Source: Acidimicrobiales bacterium (GTDB lineage: Bacteria > Actinomycetota > Acidimicrobiia > Acidimicrobiales > Poriferisodalaceae). From it: a stretch of DNA of 8,715 nucleotides. The notes under the pieces are model-generated. The model ran no database searches and had not been told where the DNA came from. It saw only the letters and a program-made list of their open reading frames with translations. Below are positions 1 through 6,266 of the stretch, one piece after another. Numbering within the stretch: the first letter of the stretch is position 1; each line of letters opens with the position of its first letter. The translations under genes and the position numbers were made by a program. The DNA is taken from the NCBI GenBank assembly GCA_020439485.1, contig JAGQSP010000540.1, forward strand, positions 1-8,715, read 5' to 3'.

Positions 1-24
1 GACGACAAGTAGACCAGTCGTCGG

Positions 25-639
25 GTGGGTATCGTCCTTCAGGTGTCGTCTTCCCCATTGCCGTTGCGTTTCGTGATGTCGGCGGCCAAAGAGTCGCAGC
101 TTCCAGAGTCGCAGGCCGAGTTGGCGCTCGTCGGGCGTTCGAATGTGGGCAAGTCGTCGCTGCTGAATTCCCTGGCCAATCGCAAGAACTTGGCCCGCAC
201 GTCGAAGTCGCCCGGTGCCACCAAGCTCCTGAACGTGTTCGAGTTCGAGAACATGCCTGGCCACTGGCTCGTGGATCTTCCCGGCTACGGGTTCGCGAAG
301 GTCTCGCCCAACGAGCGCAGACGGTGGCAGGCGATGATCGAGGGCTATCTGACCAATCGCAACCAGTTGCTGGCCGTGCTGATGCTGATCGACGGCGAGG
401 TGGGCCCGACGGCGCTGGACCTCCAGACCCAGGAATGGCTGCAGCACATCGGGTTGGAGGTCATGTACGTGGCCACCAAACACGACAAGGTCAGGTCGTC
501 CGCGCTTCAGAAGCGCAAGCGCGAGGTCAACTCGAAGCTGGGTGTCGACCGCGGGGTCTCTTGGGTGAGCGCCGCCAAGGGCACAGGAATCGTCGAGTTG
601 CGACGCAAGATCATCAACCGATTGACCGGCGAAGACTAG
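25..639 (+). CDS. engB: Ribosome biogenesis GTP-binding protein EngB/YsxC (YihA)
   Basis: Cytoplasmic GTPase of the TrmE-Era-EngA-EngB family, which assists late assembly of the large ribosomal subunit. All G motifs are visible in the 204-residue product: G1 GRSNVGKSS (37-45), G2 Thr in PGATK (about 64-68), G3 DLPGYG (84-89), G4 TKHD (151-154) and G5 SAAKG (182-186). The length matches the family (about 195-215). The start is taken as GTG 25. An in-frame stop lies at 10-12, and the residues between GTG 25 and the first ATG (76) include LPLRFVMSA, which aligns with the segment (HFVMSA in E. coli) that sits a little inside the N-terminus of family members. I see no good Shine-Dalgarno before GTG 25, so GTG 43 or 73 cannot be excluded. 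Bases 1-12 read DDK-stop in the same frame and could be the tail of an upstream gene, which would suggest an operon. The stop lies 4 bases from the stop of the convergent SepF-like gene. Confidence 0.95.
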   Translation: MGIVLQVSSSPLPLRFVMSAAKESQLPESQAELALVGRSNVGKSSLLNSLANRKNLARTSKSPGATKLLNVFEFENMPGHWLVDLPGYGFAKVSPNERRRWQAMIEGYLTNRNQLLAVLMLIDGEVGPTALDLQTQEWLQHIGLEVMYVATKHDKVRSSALQKRKREVNSKLGVDRGVSWVSAAKGTGIVELRRKIINRLTGED

Positions 640-643
640 ACAG

Positions 644-958
644 CTAGGCGTTCTTGACCGGCCGCCCGAACGCCGATCGGCCGTCTGGGCCGTTGTCTTG
701 GTTCTCTGCCTGGGCCGACCGGGTTATGTTCTCGACGATCTCGCGCAGCCCGGTGGGGTCGTTTCCCCACGTCAGGGCATACATGTCGGTGCTCACGCGC
801 TCGAAGTCGGCGTCGCTGGCCGCAGCCGCTCCTGACAGGAAATCGATCAGGCGACGTCGCAGCGCCTTGTCGGCGGGGGCCTTCACCACGAACGCCCGAC
901 CGAATCGCAGCGAGGTCACCATCTCGCCGAAATCTTCGAAGGTCTCGGGTTCGAACAT
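644..958 (-). CDS. SepF-like protein (DUF552 core), short form
   Basis: The 104-residue product matches the core fold of SepF, the membrane-associated protein that binds and anchors FtsZ in Gram-positives and actinobacteria. Visible family features in order are: a P-x-T/S-F-x-D opening (FEPETFEDF), a helix, a strand RAFVVKA, then RRRLIDFLSGA (aligning with KRIVDFLSGT of B. subtilis SepF), and FERVSTDMYALT (aligning with IQRIGSDIFLCT). The start is ATG at 958, because GGGAG (plus-strand 964-968) lies 5 bases upstream. The frame stays open to an ATG at 1108, but that extension is Trp/Cys-rich, has no SepF character and would overlap the fhs start. Compared with typical SepF (130-200+ aa), it lacks the N-terminal amphipathic membrane helix and linker, and the Gly-Gly of the core is replaced by S-D-A. 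It may therefore be a divergent paralogue rather than the main division SepF. The assignment rests on motif recall, not on a search. Confidence 0.68.
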   Translation of the reverse strand: MFEPETFEDFGEMVTSLRFGRAFVVKAPADKALRRRLIDFLSGAAAASDADFERVSTDMYALTWGNDPTGLREIVENITRSAQAENQDNGPDGRSAFGRPVKNA

Positions 959-1095
959 CTCCACTCCCGAAGCCTGGCACAGCGTTCTGATACCCGCCAC
1001 AGCGGCCCCGGCGCGGCGCCATGGCGGCTTGCGTGCGGCCAAAGCTGTAAAACGGTTGTCGCCGATCGGCCACAACCTCCAGTAAGGAGCTTCAC
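959..1095. promoter_or_regulatory. Divergent intergenic region between the SepF-like gene and fhs
   Basis: These 137 bases separate two divergently oriented starts, so promoters for both must lie here or just inside the genes. I see an A-rich core (CTGTAAAAC, 1045-1053), a 10-base perfect palindrome GCCGATCGGC (1061-1070), and a strong Shine-Dalgarno AAGGAG (1084-1089) six bases before the fhs ATG. I could not find a convincing -35/-10 pair. No THF riboswitch-like structure was recognised. Confidence 0.5.
964..968 (-). promoter_or_regulatory. Shine-Dalgarno that fixes the SepF-like start at 958
   Basis: Read on the minus strand this is GGGAG, followed by 5 bases and then ATG at 958-956. It is the best ribosome binding site in the 1108-958 part of this frame and supports the 104-residue product over a 154-residue version. 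Confidence 0.6.
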
Positions 1096-2793
1096 ATGGG
1101 CTTTCCAAGCGACCTCGAGATCGCTCAGGCGGCCAGACTTCGGCCCTTGGCTGACGTGGCGGCCGACGCCCACATCCCCACAGAGTTGCTCGAACCCTAC
1201 GGCTCTGGCGCCGCCAAGATCAGCCTCGATGCCATCGATGCAATGGCCACCAGGCCCAGGGCGAAGTACGTGATCGTCAGCGCAATAACCCCCACACCTT
1301 TCGGCGAGGGCAAGACCACCGTGTCGGTGGGTCTGGCGCAGGGGTTCAAGCACATCGGCAAGTCGGCGACGGTCGCCCTGCGCCAGCCGTCGATGGGCCC
1401 CACGTTCGGCATCAAGGGTGGCGCAGCCGGGGGTGGCTACAGCCAGGTGGTGCCCATGGAGTTGCTGAATCTGCATCTCACCGGCGACATGCACGCCGTT
1501 ACGGCGGCTCACAACATGTGTTCGGCGGCGCTCGACGCGCACCTGTTCCACGGAAACCAGACCGGACTCGACATCCACAACATCACCTGGCGGCGGGTTC
1601 TCGACATCAACGACAGGGCATTGCGCAACATCACAATCGGTCTGGGCGGTCGCCTCGATGGCATCCCGCGCGAGACCGGCTTCGACATCACTGCGGCATC
1701 GGAGGTGATGGCCGCGCTGGCCCTGTCGACGTCGCTTCAAGATCTCAGACAGCGGCTGGGCCGCATAGTCGTGGGCTACACGAAGGCGCGGACTCCGGTC
1801 ACCGCCGAGGAGCTGAAAATCGCAGGCGCAATGGCGGTGATCTTGCGCGAGGCGATAAAGCCCAACCTCATGCAGACGCTGGAGGGCACGCCGGCGCTCA
1901 TCCACACCGGACCGTTCGGCAACATCGCCACAGGCAACAGTTCGATCGTGGCCGACCGCATCGGCATCCATACCGGTGATTTCCTGTTGACCGAGGCCGG
2001 CTTCGGGGCCGACATGGGCGCCGAGCGCTTCTTCAACATCAAGTGCCGCTACTCGGGTCTGGCCCCCGACGCTGCGGTTCTGGTTGCTACGGTTCGAGGC
2101 CTCAAGGCTCACAGCGGCAAGTACAAGATCGTGGCGGGAAAGCCTCTGCCCTCCGAACTGCTGCAGCCGAACCCCGACGAGGTCATCGAGGGTGGGGCGA
2201 ACCTCCGCAAGCAGCTCGAGAACATGACCGTGCACGGGGTGACTCCTGTGGTGGCCATCAACGCGTTTCCAGACGATCACGACAGCGACATCGAGGCCAT
2301 CCGGCGCCTGGCCGACGAATGTGGAGTGCGCTCGGCGGTCAGCCGCCACTTTGTCGAGGGTGGCGCGGGCGCGGTCGAACTGGCCGAGGCGGTGCGCGAC
2401 GCGGCCGACCAGCCCAGCGAGTTCTCGATGCTGTACCCCGACGACGCTTCGCTCGAGGACAAGATCCACAAGGTGGCCACCACCATCTACGGCGCCGACG
2501 CTGTCGAGTACTCGCCCGCCGCCAAACGCCAGCTGGCCACCTACACCGAGGCCGGCTTCGATCACCTGCCCGTTTGTATCGCCAAGACCCATCTGTCGCT
2601 GTCGGCCGACCCGAAGGCCAAGGGTGCTCCCACGGGATGGACCTTGCCCGTCCGCGAGGTGAGGGCCTCGGTGGGGGCCGGCTTCGTGTATCCGATCTGC
2701 GGCGACATGAGCACCATGCCGGGGTTGGGCGCAGACCCGGCCGCCCACCACATCGACATCGATGCAGAGGGCAAGATCGTCGGGCTTTCCTGA
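1096..2793 (+). CDS. fhs: Formate--tetrahydrofolate ligase (10-formyl-THF synthetase)
   Basis: Cytoplasmic enzyme that joins formate to tetrahydrofolate using ATP, giving 10-formyl-THF for purine synthesis, formyl-Met-tRNA and, through FolD, methylene-THF. The 565-residue product has the family's usual length (about 555-560) and signatures: the P-loop TPTPFGEGKTT (65-75), the glycine-rich block QPSMGPTFGIKGGAAGGG (97-114), MELLNLHLTGD (121-131), HTGPFGNIATGNSS (270-283), AGFGADMGAERFFNIK (301-316) and a C-terminal YPICGDMSTMPGLG. No frameshift or missing block is seen. The ATG at 1096 is preceded by AAGGAG with a 6-base gap and is the obvious start. folD follows after 38 bases with no terminator between, so the two are probably co-transcribed. 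In this setting the enzyme more likely feeds formate into biosynthesis than acts in acetogenesis, because no Wood-Ljungdahl genes are nearby. That last point is inference. Confidence 0.97.
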   Translation: MGFPSDLEIAQAARLRPLADVAADAHIPTELLEPYGSGAAKISLDAIDAMATRPRAKYVIVSAITPTPFGEGKTTVSVGLAQGFKHIGKSATVALRQPSMGPTFGIKGGAAGGGYSQVVPMELLNLHLTGDMHAVTAAHNMCSAALDAHLFHGNQTGLDIHNITWRRVLDINDRALRNITIGLGGRLDGIPRETGFDITAASEVMAALALSTSLQDLRQRLGRIVVGYTKARTPVTAEELKIAGAMAVILREAIKPNLMQTLEGTPALIHTGPFGNIATGNSSIVADRIGIHTGDFLLTEAGFGADMGAERFFNIKCRYSGLAPDAAVLVATVRGLKAHSGKYKIVAGKPLPSELLQPNPDEVIEGGANLRKQLENMTVHGVTPVVAINAFPDDHDSDIEAIRRLADECGVRSAVSRHFVEGGAGAVELAEAVRDAADQPSEFSMLYPDDASLEDKIHKVATTIYGADAVEYSPAAKRQLATYTEAGFDHLPVCIAKTHLSLSADPKAKGAPTGWTLPVREVRASVGAGFVYPICGDMSTMPGLGADPAAHHIDIDAEGKIVGLS

Positions 2794-2831
2794 CGTCTTG
2801 GTGCCAACCACACCCGCAACCACGAAACGAA

Positions 2832-3749
2832 ATGCCGATGAACTCGATCCCCAAAGACCCATCCGATCAGCTCGCGCCGAGGCGTTCGTCGGGTGGGGCG
2901 GTGTTGATGGACGGAAACGACCTGCGCGACCGCATTGTCGACGAACTGGCCGCCGAGTTGGCGGCGCTCGGCAACCCTGCCGTGTGTCTCGCCACCGTGC
3001 TGGTGGGTGACGACAAGCCGTCGCACATCTACGTCAACATGAAGCACAAGAAGGCGGCCCAGGCCGGCATGCAGTCTCGCCATGTCGAGCTTCCGGCCAC
3101 GGCCAGCCAAAGCGAGGTCGAGGCGGCCGTCGCCGGGCTGGCGGCCGACCCCGGTGTGCACGGAATCTTGGTGCAGCTTCCCCTGCCCGACGGCCTCGAC
3201 CCCGAACCGGTCCTCGATCTGATACCGCCCGAAAAAGACGTCGACGGTCTGACCGAGCGTTCGATGGGCCGGCTGGTTCGCAACAGGCCAGGTCTGGTGC
3301 CTTGCACCCCCGCCGGCGTCATGCGCCTGATCGAACGCTACGGCATCGAGACTTCGGGCAAGCGCGCCGTGGTCATCGGGCGCTCGACGCTGGTCGGTCT
3401 GCCGGTTGCGCTGTTGCTGGCGCGCAAGGGCGTCGATGCAACCGTGACTCTGGCGCACAGCCGCACCGGCGACATGTCGTCCGTGTGTCGCGAGGCAGAC
3501 ATCATCGTGGCGGCGGCGGGCATGGCCAAGATGATCTCGGCCGAGCACGTCAAGCCGGGCGCCGCCGTGTTCGACGTGGGTGTGTCCCGAACCGAAGCCG
3601 GCATCCAGGGCGATGTCGATTTCGACGCTGTGCAGGCCATAGCGGGCGCCATCACACCCATGCCGGGTGGCACCGGGCCCATGACGATCGCCTGCTTGCT
3701 CGAGAACACCCTCGAGGCTGCAAGACTTCAAGGTGTGGTGGCGCGCTGA
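2832..3749 (+). CDS. folD: Bifunctional methylene-THF dehydrogenase / methenyl-THF cyclohydrolase
   Basis: Interconverts 5,10-methylene-THF, 5,10-methenyl-THF and 10-formyl-THF with NADP(H), in the pathway step next to Fhs. Counting from ATG 2832 (305 residues), the catalytic Tyr/Lys pair is in YVNMK (Y67, K71), the active-site Gln is in GILVQLPLP (Q115), the folate-site Asp is in PPEKDVDGL, the nucleotide-binding GRSTLVGLP is at 183-191, and the C-terminal PGGTGPMT is at 278-285 (many homologues have V where this has T). The start is uncertain. ATG 2832 and ATG 2838 have only a weak purine-rich leader. Most FolD proteins begin a few residues before the LxDG seen here as LMDG (25-28), which would fit GTG 2901, preceded by GGTGGGG. 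The N-terminal 20 or so residues may therefore not be translated, or may be a lineage-specific extension. It probably forms an operon with fhs. Confidence 0.95.
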   Translation: MPMNSIPKDPSDQLAPRRSSGGAVLMDGNDLRDRIVDELAAELAALGNPAVCLATVLVGDDKPSHIYVNMKHKKAAQAGMQSRHVELPATASQSEVEAAVAGLAADPGVHGILVQLPLPDGLDPEPVLDLIPPEKDVDGLTERSMGRLVRNRPGLVPCTPAGVMRLIERYGIETSGKRAVVIGRSTLVGLPVALLLARKGVDATVTLAHSRTGDMSSVCREADIIVAAAGMAKMISAEHVKPGAAVFDVGVSRTEAGIQGDVDFDAVQAIAGAITPMPGGTGPMTIACLLENTLEAARLQGVVAR

Positions 3750-3780
3750 CGATCATCGAAGCTGCGCCCTTCGACAGATT

Positions 3781-3811
3781 CGCCGCCAAACCCGCGACGG
3801 GCTCGGCGGCG
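3781..3811 (+). terminator. Hairpin after folD, possible terminator
   Basis: CGCCGCC (3781-3787) pairs with GGCGGCG (3805-3811), and within it CCCG (3791-3794) pairs with CGGG (3798-3801) around a CGA loop. It begins 31 bases after the folD stop. No T-run follows, so if it terminates transcription it would be of the U-less type reported in high-GC Gram-positives. The pairing is seen; the role is inferred. Confidence 0.35.
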
Positions 3812-3870
3812 TGTTACCGGTATGGGCAGCACGGCAGCTTCGGTTGCAGCAGGTATCGAATGGCACAACT

Positions 3871-3900
3871 GGAGCAACACGCCCGTACACCGATCGTCGT
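3871..3900 (+). promoter_or_regulatory. Candidate ECF-type promoter ahead of the sigma gene
   Basis: GGAGCAAC (3871-3878) and CGTCGT (3895-3900) are separated by 16 bases. This resembles ECF-sigma promoters, which often have a GGAAC-like -35 and a CGTC-like -10 with 16-17 bases between. Transcription would start near 3906-3910, leaving a short leader that contains GGGAG before the TTG at 3933. If real, the sigma factor may control its own gene. The match was found by eye and such motifs arise by chance in GC-rich DNA. Confidence 0.27.
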
Positions 3901-3921
3901 GGTTGTACCCGACAGCCTCGT

Positions 3922-3926
3922 GGGAG
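3922..3926 (+). promoter_or_regulatory. Shine-Dalgarno supporting the TTG 3933 start of the sigma gene
   Basis: GGGAG is followed by 6 bases and then TTG. ATG 3822, the only in-frame ATG upstream, has no comparable site. This is the main reason for preferring the shorter sigma factor. Confidence 0.5.
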
Positions 3927-3932
3927 CGCCGG

Positions 3933-4436
3933 TTGTCTAGAGGGGTAGACCGCGAGTTCGACGAGTTCTTCCTGGCCAACTACGACCGGTTGCTGCGTTC
4001 GTTGACAGCAATAACAGGCCAGCGCGAGACGGCGCAGGACTGCGTGCAGGAAGCCTTCATCAAGGCGTACGCCCGCTGGCCCAGGCTTCGTACCTACGAC
4101 GATCCGATGTTGTGGGTTCGAAAGGTCGCCATCAATCGTTCCCGTGACGCGGCCCGCTCGAACGCGCGGCGCAAGCGCCGTGAAGAGCGCTACGACGCAG
4201 AGCCCAGCCGCCCAACCGCCGGGGCCGACGTCGAGGGCAACATGAGCCTGGTTGAGGCTCTCGAGGTGTTGTCGCCCCGCCAGAAGATGGTCGCGGTGTT
4301 GTTCTATGTCGATGACATGGCGGTCGCCGACATTGCCAAGAGCCTCGGCTTGTCGAAGGGTGCGGTGAAGTTCCACCTCAACAAGGCGCGCGCTGCGCTG
4401 CGCGAAACGATGTCAGAGGAGGGCGACCGTGTCTGA
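3933..4436 (+). CDS. Sigma-70 family RNA polymerase sigma factor, SigE/ECF-like
   Basis: Promoter-specificity subunit of the two-domain (region 2 + region 4) type. From TTG 3933 the product has 167 residues, typical for the class. Region 2 occupies about 8-80 and includes EFDEFFLANYDRLLRS, AQDCVQEAFIKAYARW and the region-2.4-like WVRKVAINRSRD. A basic linker follows. Region 4 (about 104-157) includes LEVLSPRQKMVAVLFYV and a helix-turn-helix, VADIAKSLGLSKGAVKFHLNKAR broadly. The frame is open to ATG 3822, but the extra 37 residues are unlike any sigma factor and lack a ribosome binding site, whereas GGGAG (3922-3926) lies 6 bases before TTG 3933. The last 8 bases overlap the next gene, a layout typical of a sigma/anti-sigma pair. 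The exact ECF group, and so the stimulus, cannot be told from sequence alone. Confidence 0.9.
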   Translation: MSRGVDREFDEFFLANYDRLLRSLTAITGQRETAQDCVQEAFIKAYARWPRLRTYDDPMLWVRKVAINRSRDAARSNARRKRREERYDAEPSRPTAGADVEGNMSLVEALEVLSPRQKMVAVLFYVDDMAVADIAKSLGLSKGAVKFHLNKARAALRETMSEEGDRV

Positions 4437-5277
4437 TCCGCTCGACGAAGCCATCGCCAGGCGCATGCGCTCGGAGGTCCCGTTGCAAGCCGAGTCGTCA
4501 GCGGCTCTGGGCGAGTTGCGCGGGCCGATGTTGAGGGCCAGACGCCGGCGTGCGGCCGCCGTCAACGCGGGCCGGGCGGCCGTTGCGTTGCTGGTGGTTT
4601 CGGCCGGCGTCTTCGGCGTTGCCAGCCTCGACGATTCCGAGCCCGGTGTCGTGGCCGCCGGGTCGACCACCTCCACCGCTGCTGCGCCCGCGGGCGCGGC
4701 ACCCATCACCGACGACGGTGAAGTCCAGGCACCCGATTCGTCTACCGAACCGCCGGCGACCGCGGCCGGATCCGAGCCGGGCTCGACGGCACTGACCAGC
4801 ATCGGCCCTGCGTCGACGTCTGCGGCCGCCACGTCTGCGGCGCCGACCTCGGATGGGCCAACATCGACCTCGCCCACCTCCAACCCTCCCACCTCTGCGG
4901 TGGTCACATCCGATGCGCCGGCGTCGACTGCACCCACGTCGACTTCTTCTACATCTCCTGATCCGTCAACCTCGACCACGACCCTCGTCGCTTCGACAGG
5001 TGTCGAGACGATCAATACTGTGTGCGGCTCGATCCGGGTCAGCTGGACCGGCGACACGGTTGCCCTCGATCAGGTCAGTGCCGCCGACGGTTTCGATCAT
5101 GACGTCAAGTCTTCAGGCCCAGAGGACGTCGAGGTGAAGTTCGACGGCGAATCGGGCCGCTGTGAGGTCAAGGCGAAGATCGTCGCGGGCGCGCTGTCGC
5201 CCTCGGTCGTCGAGGACCTCGAGCATGGCGACGGCTCGCACGACGACTCTTCCGATTCAGAGCACAGCGACGACTGA
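4429..5277 (+). CDS. Single-pass membrane protein next to the sigma factor; candidate anti-sigma factor
   Basis: 282 residues, GTG start at 4429 with AGGAGG (4417-4422) six bases upstream, overlapping the sigma gene by 8 bases. Visible layout: a basic cytoplasmic N-terminus (1-46, with RARRRRAA), one membrane segment (about 48-67, GRAAVALLVVSAGVFGVASL), a long Ser/Thr/Pro/Ala linker (about 78-190), a small likely beta-rich domain (about 193-258) with two cysteines (C199, C245) that could form a disulfide outside the cell, and an acidic/His tail (about 262-282). Gene order and translational coupling suggest it binds and controls the sigma factor. The N-terminus, however, lacks the HxxxCxxC zinc motif of classical anti-sigma factors and I recognise no anti-sigma domain. 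Alternatively it could be a product under control of the sigma factor. The C-terminal domain resembles that of the protein at 5470-6264. Confidence 0.82.
   Translation: MSDPLDEAIARRMRSEVPLQAESSAALGELRGPMLRARRRRAAAVNAGRAAVALLVVSAGVFGVASLDDSEPGVVAAGSTTSTAAAPAGAAPITDDGEVQAPDSSTEPPATAAGSEPGSTALTSIGPASTSAAATSAAPTSDGPTSTSPTSNPPTSAVVTSDAPASTAPTSTSSTSPDPSTSTTTLVASTGVETINTVCGSIRVSWTGDTVALDQVSAADGFDHDVKSSGPEDVEVKFDGESGRCEVKAKIVAGALSPSVVEDLEHGDGSHDDSSDSEHSDD
4660..4998 (+). repeat. Ser/Thr/Pro/Ala low-complexity coding segment
   Basis: Encodes residues about 78-190 of the sigma-linked membrane protein, dominated by short TS/PTS/APTS-like words (for example STAPTSTSSTS) without a fixed period. It is probably a flexible, possibly glycosylated extracytoplasmic spacer that carries the C-terminal domain through the cell wall. 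Confidence 0.6.
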
Positions 5278-5469
5278 CTTCTGTGCCGAGGCGATGTGCC
5301 TCTTGGTGCTTCTCATTGCCTGACGGGTCATTCCTAGCCCCTCGCTGCAATGCGTCTGGAATCTTTTCGTAAAGAAACTGCAAAAAACATGCCGAACCGC
5401 CAAACCGATTGCCCCGCCGGTGCCGTGGTCACACCAAACGTGCCCGACGAGGTTCAGAAAGGCCATCAC
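5278..5469 (+). promoter_or_regulatory. Intergenic region ahead of the 5470-8570 gene run
   Basis: 192 bases without a supported gene. It holds the hairpin at 5288-5302, then an unusually A/T-rich patch for this window (about 5358-5391) that is the likeliest site for a promoter, and the Shine-Dalgarno AAAGG (5458-5462) seven bases before GTG 5470. I could not pick out a convincing -35/-10 pair, nor a copy of the ECF-like motif seen at 3871-3900. An ATG at 5350 is in frame with the next gene but its 40-residue extension does not look like protein of this family. Confidence 0.4.
5288..5302 (+). terminator. Small hairpin after the sigma-factor operon
   Basis: GAGGC (5288-5292) pairs with GCCTC (5298-5302) around a 5-base loop, beginning 11 bases after the stop at 5277. 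The flanking CC and GG can add two pairs if the intervening TT is bulged. The sequence downstream is only mildly T-rich, so termination is plausible but not shown. Confidence 0.3.
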
Positions 5470-6264
5470 GTGACAACACAGAACGCCAGACCGAGGACGA
5501 TCATCGCAGCGTCGGCAGTGGCCGTCACGGCGCTGACCCTCAGCGTTGCCGTGCTCGACGAAGGTTCGCCCACCCCCACGGCATCGGCCGAGCTGGCCAG
5601 CAACTCGGCTCCAGCCCCAACAGAACCCATTCGTGTGACGGTCCAGCTCCCGGGCGACCCGGCAGCTGCTCCCACGGCGGGTGACCCTGCGGCCGCAACC
5701 GCCACGTCGGAGGCCGAGCAACAGGCGGTGTCCGGAATGGGAATAGCGCCGCCGAACCCAGTCGACGCCGGTGGCCAGTCGTCGCCCACAACTGCTGCGC
5801 CGAGCTTGCCGTCGGGCACCCAGGCCAGCACCACCACTGCAGCCACGACACCATCCACCGCTCCCGCCGACTCGCCCACATCGGCTGCGCCTGCGTCGAG
5901 CACGACCCAAGCCCCCAGCACCACGGCGGCGCCCGCCGAACAGGCTCCACAGACCGAGTACCTGTACTACACCTTCGACGGCGTCGCGTCGCAGATCATT
6001 CTCGCAGTCCACGATGGGTCGCAGCTCGAGTTCTGGTCGGTCACCCCCGAACCTGGCTGGGCCTATGCGGTCGAACAATCTCGCAACGAGATCGAGATCG
6101 AATTCCGGTCGACGTCGGGTGCGCGCTACGACGACGATGACGACGACGACGATGACGAGTACGAGGAACACGAGAGCGACGACGACCACGGCTCGTCGGG
6201 CGGCGAGGCCAAGTTCACCGCTCGGCTGATCGACGGCCAGGTTCACGTGTCGAGGGAGCGCTGA
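5470..6264 (+). CDS. Membrane-anchored protein with Thr/Ala/Pro linker and acidic-loop C-terminal domain
   Basis: 264 residues from GTG 5470, chosen over ATG 5350 because AAAGG lies 7 bases upstream and the protein then begins just before the membrane segment. Layout: short basic N-terminus (with NARPRT), one hydrophobic segment (about 10-28, TIIAASAVAVTALTLSVAVL), a Thr/Ala/Pro/Ser linker (about 30-160), then a C-terminal domain (about 161-264) whose strands alternate hydrophobic residues (SQIILAV, EIEIEF, KFTARL, QVHV). A striking acidic loop, nine consecutive Asp followed by E/D/H residues (221-240), interrupts it. No known family was recognised. The domain resembles that of the membrane protein at 4429-5277. 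The protein is probably extracytoplasmic. The acidic loop might bind calcium or another cation, which is a guess. The next gene starts 2 bases after the stop, so they are probably co-translated. Confidence 0.8.
   Translation: MTTQNARPRTIIAASAVAVTALTLSVAVLDEGSPTPTASAELASNSAPAPTEPIRVTVQLPGDPAAAPTAGDPAAATATSEAEQQAVSGMGIAPPNPVDAGGQSSPTTAAPSLPSGTQASTTTAATTPSTAPADSPTSAAPASSTTQAPSTTAAPAEQAPQTEYLYYTFDGVASQIILAVHDGSQLEFWSVTPEPGWAYAVEQSRNEIEIEFRSTSGARYDDDDDDDDDEYEEHESDDDHGSSGGEAKFTARLIDGQVHVSRER
6130..6189 (+). repeat. GAC/GAT run encoding a poly-Asp loop
   Basis: Nine Asp codons in a row (mixed GAC/GAT), followed by Glu, Tyr, His, Ser and more Asp codons, give a 20-residue strongly acidic loop inside the C-terminal domain of the 5470-6264 protein. 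Mixed codons suggest the acidity is selected rather than being a simple recent triplet expansion, although slippage is possible. Confidence 0.75.
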
Positions 6265-6266
6265 TC

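Noticed and set aside
1..12. Tail of an upstream gene (DDK-stop)
   Set aside because: Only three codons are visible, which is too little to call a gene; mentioned only under engB.
654..1085. 143-residue plus-strand frame opposite the SepF-like gene
   Set aside because: No motif and Ser/Arg/Ala-rich shadow composition, whereas the minus-strand frame carries the SepF signatures and a good ribosome site.
916..2862. 648-codon open frame on the minus strand opposite fhs
   Set aside because: It is antisense to a clear fhs gene, Arg/Gly/His/Val-rich with no recognisable motif, and arises from the codon bias of the plus-strand gene.
2043..3749. Fusion reading: long open frame joining an fhs-overlapping segment to FolD
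   Set aside because: The part before about 2832 lies out of frame with fhs and reads as Arg/Gly-rich shadow; FolD homology starts only after about 2890.
5350..5469. 40-residue N-terminal extension of the 5470-6264 protein from ATG 5350
   Set aside because: It would cover the A/T-rich, likely promoter region, and has no ribosome site comparable to AAAGG before GTG 5470.
6106..6129. Near-match to an ApbE flavinylation motif (RSTSGARY) in the 5470-6264 protein
   Set aside because: The acceptor Thr/Ser is Arg and the leading Asp is missing, so it should not accept FMN.
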